A stretch of DNA of 64,000 nt from Treponema putidum (lineage in GTDB: Bacteria > Spirochaetota > Spirochaetia > Treponematales > Treponemataceae). The stretch is taken from NCBI RefSeq assembly GCF_000755145.1, contig NZ_CP009228.1, forward strand, positions 989,827-1,053,826. The letters are read 5' to 3'. The position numbers were made by a program, and so were the translations under genes. Positions 20,267-28,939 of the stretch are shown in pieces. How positions within the stretch are numbered: the stretch's first letter is position 1; every line of letters starts with the position of its first letter. The notes beneath the pieces were generated by a model that was not told the DNA's origin, did no database searches, and was given only the letters and a program-made list of their open reading frames with translations.

Positions 20267-20974
20267 ATGGCAAATCCAAAACTTTTTAGAACAATCGACA
20301 GGGCTGTTTTTGATTATAATATGATAGAAGAGGGCGACCGTGTTCTGCTTGCTGCCTCAGGCGGAAAGGACTCTACAGCCCTAGCCGAGTATTTTTCGAT
20401 GCGCTTAAAACGCCCCTCGCCTAGATTTGAAGTTCATGCTATGCACATAGCAACCGATGTAGCCCCTCCCCTTTCTCCGGATTTGATAAAAATGTTTGAA
20501 AACTGGAATATTCCGCTCACAATAAAAACCGTTTCGGTTTTGGGAAGATTAAAACCTAATGAAAAGATGAATTGCTGGTGGTGTTCAACTCAAAGGCGCA
20601 CCGAACTGAATAAATTTGCTATGGAGAAAGGTTTTAATAAAATAGCCTTGGGGCATCACTTGGACGATATTTTGGAAACCCTTTTGATGAATTCCTTAGA
20701 AAAGGGCATTTTATCTACAATGCCGCCTGTATTAAAATTCGAAAAATATCCGGTTACAATGATAAGGCCGCTTTGTCTTGCGGATTTATCTATGATTATC
20801 CGCCATGCGGAACAAGCCGGTTATATCTGTTCTACCTGTACTTGCTACTTTCAAGAAAACTCCGCCCGCAAAACAGCCCGTTCAAGGCTCGGCCGGCTGA
20901 CTGGCGGTTCTTACAAGCTAAAACTGAACCTCTTTAATTCCCTAAAGAATATCTTACCGGAATATCTGCCGTGA
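20267..20974 (+). CDS. ttcA: TtcA-like tRNA 2-thiocytidine synthetase (PP-loop)
   Basis: 235 residues from the ATG at 20267; a TTG 36 bases upstream is a weaker choice. Motifs in order: PP-loop LLAASGGKDSTALAEYF, the iron-sulphur cysteines CWWCSTQRRTEL, GHHLDDILETLLMNSLEKG, and a third Cys region CSTCTCYFQ. These are the hallmarks of the TtcA family, which thiolates C32 of some tRNAs using ATP and a 4Fe-4S cluster. It is divergent from the galactokinase gene. A related member of the TtcA/TtuA superfamily with another tRNA target cannot be excluded. Confidence 0.85.
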   Translation: MANPKLFRTIDRAVFDYNMIEEGDRVLLAASGGKDSTALAEYFSMRLKRPSPRFEVHAMHIATDVAPPLSPDLIKMFENWNIPLTIKTVSVLGRLKPNEKMNCWWCSTQRRTELNKFAMEKGFNKIALGHHLDDILETLLMNSLEKGILSTMPPVLKFEKYPVTMIRPLCLADLSMIIRHAEQAGYICSTCTCYFQENSARKTARSRLGRLTGGSYKLKLNLFNSLKNILPEYLP

Positions 20975-21022
20975 GAAAGTTTATACTTGTAAAAATATCT
21001 CGCCTATGATAAACTTATAATC

Positions 21023-21244
21023 ATGGAATATGTCATTAAAATAAACTGGGACAATGAAGCCGGGGTATGGATAGCAACAAGCGATGATGTGAGAGGCCTT
21101 GTTCTTGAAAGCGGTTCTATTGATGCCCTCATGGAAAGAGTACGATACGCCGTGCCTGAGCTGCTCCAAGAGAATAATCAGCTTCCTCACAGTCAAACCA
21201 CATTGCACTTTTGTGCCGAAAAATCCGAATTAATGTACGCATAA
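21023..21244 (+). CDS. DUF1902 / HicB-like antitoxin
   Basis: 73 residues: EYVIKINWDNEAGVWIATSDDVRGLVLESGSIDALMERVRYAVPELL is the compact HicB-type fold known as DUF1902. No separate DNA-binding domain follows. The TAA overlaps the ATG of the HicA-like gene (TAATG), which fits a translationally coupled toxin-antitoxin pair with antitoxin first, the reverse of the classic hicAB order. A TATAAT occurs two bases before the ATG, too close to serve this start unless transcription begins elsewhere. Confidence 0.8.
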   Translation: MEYVIKINWDNEAGVWIATSDDVRGLVLESGSIDALMERVRYAVPELLQENNQLPHSQTTLHFCAEKSELMYA

Positions 21245-21438
21245 TGGCACAGTATGAAAAAATTGTGAGAGAAATATTGCACAAAAACGGGTGTACTTTT
21301 GTAAGGCACGGCAAGGGTGATCATGACATTTGGTATAGTCCAATAAGCGCTTGCCGTTTTACCGTTGATTCAAAAATAAAATCACGTCATACCGCTAATG
21401 CTATCATGAAGCAAAGCGGTATAGATCATAAGTTCTAA
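21244..21438 (+). CDS. hicA: HicA-like mRNA interferase toxin
   Basis: 64 residues starting at the ATG that overlaps the antitoxin stop. The sequence IVREILHKNGCTFVRHGKGDHDIWYSP is the HicA signature with the catalytic histidine in GDHDIW (usually GSH). The rest, CRFTVDSKIKSRHTANAIMKQSGI, completes the double-stranded-RNA-binding-like fold. HicA toxins cleave mRNA until bound by HicB. Small size and tight coupling to the DUF1902 gene support the assignment. Confidence 0.85.
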   Translation: MAQYEKIVREILHKNGCTFVRHGKGDHDIWYSPISACRFTVDSKIKSRHTANAIMKQSGIDHKF

Positions 21439-21451
21439 CCTTTATGTAAAG

Positions 21452-22684
21452 TTACCTTATATCTTCCCTCAATAAGGGCATACTCATACAGCGGGGGCCG
21501 CCGCGGCCGCGGGAAAGTTCGCCGCAGGGCATTTCGAGAACTTTTAATCCCTTCTTGTTTAAAATTTCGTTTGTAACATCGTTTCGTTCATAGACGACTA
21601 TTGTTCCTGGACTTATGCAAAGGGTATTGGAACCGTCATTCCACTGTTCACGCTCGGCTGCTATCTTGTCTCCTCCGGCGCATTGGATGAGCTCAACCTT
21701 TCCGGCTCCCGTATATTTTTCAAGAACCTTTTCCAAGGTAGAGTCAATCTGCTTTACATTAAGCTCTCCTTTTTTTGCTCCTCTGGTAATTTCAAAAACT
21801 CTTAGAGGTCCTAAAATTCCGGGATGGATAGTAAATTTGTCAAAGTCTATCTGAGTAAAAACCGTATCCAAGTGCATAAAAGCCCTGATTGCCGGAATCT
21901 GAAAAGCCAAAATCGTTTTTATGGGGGAATCCGAGTCATAAAAGATATTGTTTGCTATAGAATCTATAGCATTGGCCGATGTTCTCTGTGAAAGGCCTAT
22001 CGCCAAAACATCTTTACCGATATTTAAAATGTCTCCACCTTCAATATTGGGAGCATCATATCGGTTATAGAATCTATTTACCTTTCCGGCATATTCAGGG
22101 TGATGGTCAAAGATGTACTCACCGTAAATAGTTTCACGGCATCTTGTTACCGAATACATTTTATTTAAGCTTACTCCGTTTCCTATACATGCAAAGGGAT
22201 CGCGGGTGAAGTATAGGTTTGGCATTGGATTTATAAGCATAGAACCTGAATCCAAAACATAGTGCGAAAGTGAATGAGTGTTCTTTAAAGGTATTTCTTT
22301 TACGTTTACTCCTTCCATTGTTTTTAAGATAAGTTCTTTCGGTTCCTTGATTGCATTAAGAAAATCATAGATCATTTTTTGATGATATTCGGAATATACA
22401 TCAGCCTCGTTAATATATTGTTTTATAAATTTTTCACGGATTTCTGCACTTTGAGATATAGCCTCTGCCGCTAAGTCTTCAAGATAAACGACATCAACTC
22501 CATTTTTAGATAGAATATCGGCAAAAGCATCGTGTTCTTTTTGGGCAACCTTCAAAAACGGAATATCATCGAACAAGAGCTCATCAAGTTTATCAGGTGT
22601 AAGGTTTAAAAGTTCCTTTCCGGGGCGGTGCAGGAGCACCTTATTTAATTTACCTATTTCGCTTGTAACATTTATGACAGCCAT
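21452..22684 (-). CDS. arcA: arginine deiminase
   Basis: 410 residues, full length. It hydrolyses arginine to citrulline and ammonia, the first step of the ATP-yielding arginine deiminase pathway. Motifs: YFTRDPFACIGNGVSLNKM, NIEGGDILNIGKDVLAIG, FMHLDTVFTQID with the catalytic His, and the C-terminal RGRGGPRCMSMPL with the nucleophilic Cys. Arginine catabolism is a known energy and ammonia source for oral treponemes. The ornithine carbamoyltransferase and carbamate kinase genes are not adjacent. AGGAG precedes the ATG. Confidence 0.96.
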   Translation of the reverse strand: MAVINVTSEIGKLNKVLLHRPGKELLNLTPDKLDELLFDDIPFLKVAQKEHDAFADILSKNGVDVVYLEDLAAEAISQSAEIREKFIKQYINEADVYSEYHQKMIYDFLNAIKEPKELILKTMEGVNVKEIPLKNTHSLSHYVLDSGSMLINPMPNLYFTRDPFACIGNGVSLNKMYSVTRCRETIYGEYIFDHHPEYAGKVNRFYNRYDAPNIEGGDILNIGKDVLAIGLSQRTSANAIDSIANNIFYDSDSPIKTILAFQIPAIRAFMHLDTVFTQIDFDKFTIHPGILGPLRVFEITRGAKKGELNVKQIDSTLEKVLEKYTGAGKVELIQCAGGDKIAAEREQWNDGSNTLCISPGTIVVYERNDVTNEILNKKGLKVLEMPCGELSRGRGGPRCMSMPLLREDIR

Positions 22685-22806
22685 GCAATTCTCCTAAAGT
22701 TTAATAATATTGTGGATTGTACAGGATAAAGACAAAGAATTCAATAGGGAAAATTCTTTAAAATCCGGCATGCATCGGAACTTGTTTTATTGGTTGAAAT
22801 TAAAAT

Positions 22807-23643
22807 CTATTCCCAAAAGCCGTTATTTGCAAGGAGGACGGACAGAGCAGAAGTAAGGGCGGTTTCGGTTCGTAAAATGCGCTTTCCCATAGAGTAAGGA
22901 ATAAAGCCGGCTGAAAAAAAGGCTTCCCTCTCGTTTTGGGTCCAACCCCTCTCACTTCCAATTGCTATAATCAGTTCTTCTCCTTTTTTCATTCTAAATG
23001 AAGAAAGGGGTTGGTGTTCTCCTATGTCGAGGAGAATCTTACCGCCTTTGAACGAGGCTGTCTTTAAATTTTTTAAGGCTTCTTTTACCGAGCTGCAAAA
23101 AGAAAATTCAGGCAGCAGGGTTTGGCCGGCTTGAGAGATACCGTCTAAGAGATATTTTTTTATTTCTTCGGAGCTTGAAAGGTTTGACTTTAAATAGGAA
23201 CGCTCCCCCAATTCCGTACCGCATAGTACAATTTCGGCAAAGCCTAAACTCGCAGCGTCCCTAAGGATTCGCCTCAACTGAATGGGGCGGGGAAAGCCCT
23301 GAATTATTTTTATGGGCGGAAGAGGCAGAGGGTTACTCTCAATTTTATCGTCATCTATGTTATCTAAGTTTTTATCGGGTTCATTCGGACAAAAAGAAAA
23401 AACGATTTTTTCTTCGGAAAGGTGAAGAATAAGAGCCTCGCCTATTTTTCCGTTTATGATTCCGGCCTTAAAAATATCTCCTTCTTTTAAGTGCAAAATC
23501 TTTTTTATGTGAAGATAGCGTTCATCATTTTTATAAAAGAAAAAGCCGTTGTTTATGCTTTTATCGTTTTTGTAAAAAACACAGCCGCCGTTTATACAAT
23601 CGGGATTTACACAATCGTCATCTGAAAACAAAATAATGTTCAT
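22807..23643 (-). CDS. rsmE: 16S rRNA (uracil1498-N3)-methyltransferase RsmE
   Basis: 278 residues, slightly longer than usual because of an acidic insertion (NEPDKNLDNIDDDKIESNP). The C-terminal SPOUT knot is clear: LIIAIGSERGWTQNEREAF and IPYSMGKRILRTETALTSALSVLL. The N-terminal PUA-like domain holds HIKKILHLKEGDIF. The enzyme methylates N3 of U1498 in 16S rRNA in assembled 30S subunits. It lies 20 bases after the helicase gene and is probably in the same transcript. Confidence 0.93.
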   Translation of the reverse strand: MNIILFSDDDCVNPDCINGGCVFYKNDKSINNGFFFYKNDERYLHIKKILHLKEGDIFKAGIINGKIGEALILHLSEEKIVFSFCPNEPDKNLDNIDDDKIESNPLPLPPIKIIQGFPRPIQLRRILRDAASLGFAEIVLCGTELGERSYLKSNLSSSEEIKKYLLDGISQAGQTLLPEFSFCSSVKEALKNLKTASFKGGKILLDIGEHQPLSSFRMKKGEELIIAIGSERGWTQNEREAFFSAGFIPYSMGKRILRTETALTSALSVLLANNGFWE

Positions 23644-23663
23644 TTATTTTCCTTAAATTGAGA

Positions 23664-25451
23664 TTAGCTTTCTTCGCAAACATCCAATTCGGCTTCGGTA
23701 AGAATCGAGTAGTCATAACCCTGCTCGGCTAAAAACTTTTGACGCTTTTCGGCAAAGCCTTCTTCTATGGTTTGGCGGGTTACAATGCTGTAAAAATGGG
23801 AATCACATTCTTTGGGCCTCAAGATTCGTCCCAAACGCTGAGCCTCTTCTTGCCGGCTTCCGAAAACGCCCGAAACCTGAATAGCTACTGAAGCATCGGG
23901 TAAATCAATCGCAAAGTTTGCAACTTTAGAAACCACCAAAACATTTATCTCTCCCTTTCTAAATGCATCATACAAAAGTTCCCGCTCGGCATTTGTATTT
24001 TTTCCTGTGATTATAGGGGCATTTATTTCTTTTGCAATTGCTTCAAGTTGGGACAAGTACTGTCCGATTATAAGTATTTGATTATCCTTGTGCTTAGACA
24101 AAAGTTTTTTTACTATTTCGAGTTTTGCAGGGTTTTCGCTTGCAATACGGTGCTTTTCGCGCGTGGTACCTACAGCGTATTCTATCTCTTTTGCTGGAGC
24201 AATATTTACCCTGATTTCGGTACAATAAGCTTTTGCTATCCAGCCCTTCTGTTCAAGGTCCTTCCAGGGCACATCAAACCTCTTAGGCCCTACAAGACTG
24301 AACACATCACCCTCACAGCCGTCCTCTCTCACAAGGGTCGCAGTAAGCCCGAGTCTTCTTATAACTTGAAGCTCTGCCGTAATTCTAAAAACCGGAGCCG
24401 GTAAAAGGTGAACCTCATCATAGATGATAAGACCCCATGCCCTTTCTCTAAAAATCTTAAAATGGGGGAAAGCCGCTTCGGTGTTGGGCCTCCAAGTGAG
24501 CACCTGATAGGTCGCTATCGTAACAGGCCTTATCTCTTTTACCTCGCCCGTGTATAAGCCTATGTCCTCATCTCTTATATTTGTCTTATCCAAAAGCTCC
24601 CGTCGCCACTGATAAACGGCAGCTACATTGGGGGTTAGAATAAGGGTGCTTGTTTTAAGAAGGCTCATCGTAAGCATTCCGACTATGGTTTTTCCCGAAC
24701 CGCAGGGCAGAACAATTGTGCCGAAGCCTGTTCCTGCCGACTTATCGCCGACAAAGGAAGAGGCGGCATCCCGCTGATAGTCCCTGATTTCAAATTCGGC
24801 ACCGCTTGAAGTTTTTTCTTTTAGAGAAATATCCAAAGGTTCTCCATCACGGAGAGGTACCTCATCCTGTACAGGCCAACCCTGTTTTAAAAGAGCCTGC
24901 TTTACCGTTCCCCTGTTTAAAAGGGAAATCAAAAAGGAGTTTTCCTCATCGGTATCTTCTATTAAATATTTTGAAAGAATCTTGCTGCTTTTTAGTTCTT
25001 TAAAGATAAGAGAGTTTTCAGGCTTAAGGCGCAAAAATTCCGCTCCGGGAGTTTCGAGATTTATTTCGTCCGCTTGATTTTTTTCGGTTTCTTCGATAAC
25101 ATTAACTTTCCCCTCAAGTCCGTTTTTTTCTTCTTGAGACTTTTCGATAGGGAGGAGCTTTATTTTGCCGTAGCGTTCCATCGTCTCTTTCATCCAAACC
25201 AAGATAGAGTCGGGAACCTTAAACCGGGAAAAGCCTGTAAGGGTCTTCATAATAGAATCGGCTGAAAGCCCGACACCTGCCGCATTCCAAAGCGAGAGGG
25301 GGGTCAACCTATAAGTGTGGAGATGCTCAGGCGACTTTTCAAGCTCAGCAAAGGGGATAAGGGCAAAGCGGGCTTCGTTAGCTTCAGGATCGTGAATATC
25401 CAAAAGAATGGAGCGGTCTCCTTGAATTATAAGCGGTTTAGATTCTTGCAT
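23664..25451 (-). CDS. XPB/Rad25-like DNA repair helicase
   Basis: 595 residues. The N-terminal 130 residues are the XPB helicase-associated domain seen in bacterial XPB proteins (LRLTPLSLWNAAGVGLS type). The motor shows EIRDYQRDAASSF, Walker A VLPCGSGKTIVGM, TPNVAAVYQWRRELL, the box DEVH (LIIYDEVHLLP), GLTATLVREDG, and in the second RecA domain SKVANFAIDLPDASVAIQVSGVFGSRQEEAQRLGRILRP. XPB helicases are 3'-5' superfamily 2 enzymes; the eukaryotic form opens DNA in repair and transcription. Bacterial copies occur in spirochaetes, actinobacteria and others and their job is poorly known. Heads a two-gene unit with rsmE. Confidence 0.9.
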   Translation of the reverse strand: MQESKPLIIQGDRSILLDIHDPEANEARFALIPFAELEKSPEHLHTYRLTPLSLWNAAGVGLSADSIMKTLTGFSRFKVPDSILVWMKETMERYGKIKLLPIEKSQEEKNGLEGKVNVIEETEKNQADEINLETPGAEFLRLKPENSLIFKELKSSKILSKYLIEDTDEENSFLISLLNRGTVKQALLKQGWPVQDEVPLRDGEPLDISLKEKTSSGAEFEIRDYQRDAASSFVGDKSAGTGFGTIVLPCGSGKTIVGMLTMSLLKTSTLILTPNVAAVYQWRRELLDKTNIRDEDIGLYTGEVKEIRPVTIATYQVLTWRPNTEAAFPHFKIFRERAWGLIIYDEVHLLPAPVFRITAELQVIRRLGLTATLVREDGCEGDVFSLVGPKRFDVPWKDLEQKGWIAKAYCTEIRVNIAPAKEIEYAVGTTREKHRIASENPAKLEIVKKLLSKHKDNQILIIGQYLSQLEAIAKEINAPIITGKNTNAERELLYDAFRKGEINVLVVSKVANFAIDLPDASVAIQVSGVFGSRQEEAQRLGRILRPKECDSHFYSIVTRQTIEEGFAEKRQKFLAEQGYDYSILTEAELDVCEES

Positions 25452-25644
25452 AGCCTGATATTATACAATTTTATTGGGGAGAATTCAAGGGAAGAAAAAA
25501 ACAGGAGATGTGCAAATACAAAGTATTTATTGAATATTGGAAGTAAGCTATGAGACAAAAACAAATTATAGAACCTGTTGGGATATAATAAAGTAAAAGA
25601 CTTAATCTCTAGTAAATTTTAAAAATTTATGCTACCATTGCCCC

Positions 25645-26482
25645 ATGGCACATTGTATAGCTCCGGAAGCGGAAAAAATTTTAGATAAAGAATTTAAGGT
25701 TCTTGATAAGGGTTTTATCAGGTTGGTAGACTACATGGGAACTGATGCCCGCATAGTACAGTCAGCCCGTGTTTCTTATGGAGACGGCACTAAAACGGTA
25801 CGGGAAGATGCTGCTTTAATAGACTACCTTTTACGGAACAAGCACACCTCGCCTTTTGAGCAAGTGGTTTTTACCTTTCATGTTAAGCTGCCCATTTTTG
25901 TTGCCCGCCAATGGATCAGGCATAGGACTGCCCGCTTAAACGAAATTTCGGGACGGTATTCTATATTAAAGCCCGAGTTTTATATACCCGCCGGAAACGA
26001 TATCGCTTTGCAAAGCAGCGACAATAAGCAGGGCAGAATGAATGAGGCGGTTCCTCAAGACCTTCAAAATGAAGTTATAAATTCTTTACAAAAACAACAA
26101 GAAGAAATTTATGCAGGCTACTCTAAATTGCTTGATAAAAATATTGCGAGAGAGCTTGCCAGAATAAACCTACCCCTTTCCACTTATACCGAATGGTATT
26201 GGCAAATAGACTTGCATAATCTTTTTCATTTTTTTGCGGCTGCGCATGGATGCTCATGCACAAAAAGAAATTAGAGACTATGCCGAAGTGATGTTCGAGA
26301 TTTGTAAAACCGTAACCCCTCTTGCCTGTGCTTCTTTTGAGCGGTATGAAAAAAACGGCGTAAACTTTTCGGCAGAAGAACTTGAAGCTATTCGTAATTT
26401 AATAGCCGGAAAAGACAGCGGCTTAAAAGGAAAAGAGCTTGAACGGTTTAACGAAAAAATTAAAAGCGGAAGACAGGTATAA
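25645..26482 (+). pseudogene. thyX: flavin-dependent thymidylate synthase ThyX, frameshifted
   Basis: ThyX makes dTMP from dUMP with FAD, NADPH and methylene-tetrahydrofolate. The first frame holds the signature RHRTARLNEISGRYS and YTEWYWQIDLHNLFHF; the second continues LRLRMDAHAQKEIRDYAEVMFEIC ... PLACASFERY. Removing one T from the T7 run at 26229-26235 joins them as HF-LRLRMDAHAQ, the normal ThyX sequence, giving about 278 residues. Because the enzyme is essential where thyA is absent, a sequencing error or a slipping homopolymer is likely. No ribosome site is obvious before the ATG at 25645. Followed 18 bases later by trkH. Confidence 0.8.
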
Positions 26483-26500
26483 AACGCAAGGAACAGCAAA

Positions 26501-28225
26501 ATGAGAAAACGAGATTATTTTGTCGTTACGGCTTTCGCTTTAAGCCTTATACTTTTATTTTTACAGCAATTTTATCCCGAAAATACACCCGGAATTATTA
26601 TCCATACAATAGACATTATTATTCTTATCGCTGTTCTTGCAGAAACTTTTTTTGCCGTCAAGCAGGAAAAGTATATACGAAAATACTTTCAAAATAATCT
26701 TCCAAACTTTTTAGTAACAGTAATATTTGCATCGGTATTTATTATCTTTAAAATACAAATAGGTTTTAAAAATATTTCTGAAGAGCTAAGTATTGTTTTT
26801 GATATTTTTAAAAATATCTTTTTGTTTGGAAAAATAATTAGATTGATAAGCAAAAGAGCCGGATTAACTGCAAAAATCATTTCAAACCCTGCCCGTACTT
26901 TGATTATTTCTTTTTTTATGGTGATAATTATAGGCAGCTTTTTACTTATGCTTCCTGCCGTATCTGCAACAGGCGAACCCTTAAATTTTTTAACTGCACT
27001 TTTTACATCCGCTTCTGCCGTATGCGTTACGGGCTTAAGTGTTATAGATGTGTCATCTGAGTTTACCATAGTAGGAAAATTTATTTTGATTGTTTTAATT
27101 CAAGTCGGAGGACTAGGCATAATGGTTTTCTCATTTTTCGGAATGCTTGCCTTTCGAAAAAAAATGACGGTCAGTGAAAAACTCACAATCTCTTATATGG
27201 TCAGCGAAGACGATATGTCAAATCTTTTTAAAACATTGCGTATAATTGTTTTTTCTACATTTTTTATAGAAGCCCTAAGTGCTGTATTTTTATTTATAGG
27301 ATTTTCACGCATTTTCGGTTTCAATCTTAAAGCTCTGGGCTTTGCAATCTTTCATGCGATATCCGCATTTTGTAATGCAGGTTTCGCTCTTTTTTCAAAC
27401 AACTTGGAATCTTTTACTTCCGATATTATTATTACTCTAACAATAGGCTTTACCATAATTTTAGGCGGAATAAGTTTTGCGGTTATTTATGATGTTTTAG
27501 CTAAGGTCAGGACAGATATAAAAAATAAATTTTTGAAGAAAAAAAAGATTGATTATTTAATTTCGGTAAATACAAAAATGATTTTAAGCCTTACCGTTTT
27601 TATTCTTTTTATTTCTTTTTCTCTTTTTTATTTACTTGAACACCGCAATACAATGAAAGAACTTTCTTTGGGAAGTCAATACCTTGCAAGTTTTTTTCAG
27701 GCGATAACATTGCGTACTGCGGGATTTTCAACGGTTTCCTTTGTTAATTTAACAAATGCGACCTTGCTTTTTATGATATTTATAATGTTTATGGGAGGAG
27801 CCGCAGGAAGTACGGCCGGAGGAATAAAGTTGAACACGATTGCAGTGGTCTTTGCTTTTTTTAAATCTTTTTTAAAAAATCAAAAAACCGTTGTAATCAA
27901 AAATATTTCGGTACCTGAAGAGCAGGTAAAAAAAGCTTTTTTAATTTTCGGTTTCGGACTTGCAGCAATTTCGGTTGGAATTTTTTTATTAACAATTACT
28001 GAAAGCCTTCCTTTTTTAGCATTATTGTTTGAAACCGTTTCGGCTTTTGCAACCGTAGGACTTTCTACAGGAATAACGGCTGCTCTTTCACCTGCCGGAA
28101 AAATCGTAATAATAATTTTGATGTTTATCGGAAGAGTCGGCCCTTTAACTTTTTTAACTGCGGCCGGTAAAAAACAAAAAAATGATGATATAGAATATCC
28201 CTATGGAAATATAGCTATAGGATAA
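26501..28225 (+). CDS. trkH: TrkH/KtrB-type potassium uptake channel subunit
   Basis: 574-residue membrane protein. Four pore-loop repeats are visible by their filter-like segments: SASAVCVTGLSVID, HAISAFCNAGFALFS, LRTAGFSTVSF and SAFATVGLSTGIT. An extra N-terminal set of helices precedes the core. The subunit conducts K+ (or Na+) inward and needs a cytoplasmic RCK ring, encoded by the next gene. The stop TAA overlaps an upstream ATG of trkA. AAGGA lies before the ATG at 26501. Confidence 0.92.
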   Translation: MRKRDYFVVTAFALSLILLFLQQFYPENTPGIIIHTIDIIILIAVLAETFFAVKQEKYIRKYFQNNLPNFLVTVIFASVFIIFKIQIGFKNISEELSIVFDIFKNIFLFGKIIRLISKRAGLTAKIISNPARTLIISFFMVIIIGSFLLMLPAVSATGEPLNFLTALFTSASAVCVTGLSVIDVSSEFTIVGKFILIVLIQVGGLGIMVFSFFGMLAFRKKMTVSEKLTISYMVSEDDMSNLFKTLRIIVFSTFFIEALSAVFLFIGFSRIFGFNLKALGFAIFHAISAFCNAGFALFSNNLESFTSDIIITLTIGFTIILGGISFAVIYDVLAKVRTDIKNKFLKKKKIDYLISVNTKMILSLTVFILFISFSLFYLLEHRNTMKELSLGSQYLASFFQAITLRTAGFSTVSFVNLTNATLLFMIFIMFMGGAAGSTAGGIKLNTIAVVFAFFKSFLKNQKTVVIKNISVPEEQVKKAFLIFGFGLAAISVGIFLLTITESLPFLALLFETVSAFATVGLSTGITAALSPAGKIVIIILMFIGRVGPLTFLTAAGKKQKNDDIEYPYGNIAIG

Positions 28226-28236
28226 TGGGAGGATAT

Positions 28237-28929
28237 ATGGAAACAACTAAAAACTTTGCAGTCATAGGTTTGGGAGAATTCGGTTCAAGAATTTGTGAGG
28301 TCCTCGTAGAAGGAGGTGCTTCGATTGTAGCCTTTGACCATGATATTCAAGCCGTCGAAAGAATAAAAAAAATTGTTCCGGCAGCAATGCTTGTAGAAAC
28401 TACAAATGAAGAAGCCCTTTTAAAAGCACCTTTAGATGATGTAGAGGTTGCTATAGTTGCTATCGGCAATAACATAGAAGCAAGTGTTTTAACTACTACT
28501 CTTTTAAAACAAAGAGACATTCCCTATGTTTTATCCCGTGCCGTTTCGCCTCTCCATGCAACCGTTCTAAGAAGGGTCGGAGCGAATGAAGTTTTAAACA
28601 TTGAAATATCTGCTGCAACAAGAATTGCGAGACGGCTTATTTCTCCAGATGTAATGGATTCAATTGCCGTTACAAAAGATTTTTCAATAAGGGAAATTAT
28701 TGTTCCGAAATTTTTTATTGGAAAAACTGTCGGAGCCCTTGCCTTAAAAGAAAAGTTCAATATAAATTTGATTGCCCTTGTCAGAATGGACTTGGATATA
28801 GATTCGGTGGGAAATCCTGTCAAGCAAGAGACTATGCATTATCCTGAAGATGAGCTTGAGTTGAGAGAGGGAGATAAACTTTTTTTGATAGGTTCAAATA
28901 TAAAGCTCGAAGAATTTAGAAATATGTAG
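28237..28929 (+). CDS. trkA: TrkA/KtrA-type RCK regulator of the adjacent channel
   Basis: 230 residues from the ATG at 28237, which has GGGAGG four bases before it; an ATG at 28225 overlapping the trkH stop lies on this site. RCK_N Rossmann motif GLGEFGSRI, acidic strand end IVAFDHD, and RCK_C domain from about residue 140 (DFSIREIIVPKFFIGKTVGALALKEK ... LELREGDKLFLIGSNIKLEEF). Its position directly after trkH marks it as the gating partner of that channel. It is a paralogue of the RCK protein next to gyrA. Confidence 0.9.
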   Translation: METTKNFAVIGLGEFGSRICEVLVEGGASIVAFDHDIQAVERIKKIVPAAMLVETTNEEALLKAPLDDVEVAIVAIGNNIEASVLTTTLLKQRDIPYVLSRAVSPLHATVLRRVGANEVLNIEISAATRIARRLISPDVMDSIAVTKDFSIREIIVPKFFIGKTVGALALKEKFNINLIALVRMDLDIDSVGNPVKQETMHYPEDELELREGDKLFLIGSNIKLEEFRNM

Positions 28930-28939
28930 CGGAGTAAAT

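Noticed and set aside
21016-21021. TATAAT as hicBA promoter
   Set aside because: It ends two bases before the start codon and no -35 lies 16-18 bases upstream; transcription would begin inside the gene.
26227-26240. Programmed -1 frameshift in thyX at T7
   Set aside because: The needed shift is +1 (one T too many), so the -1 slippery rule does not apply; an extra base is simpler.
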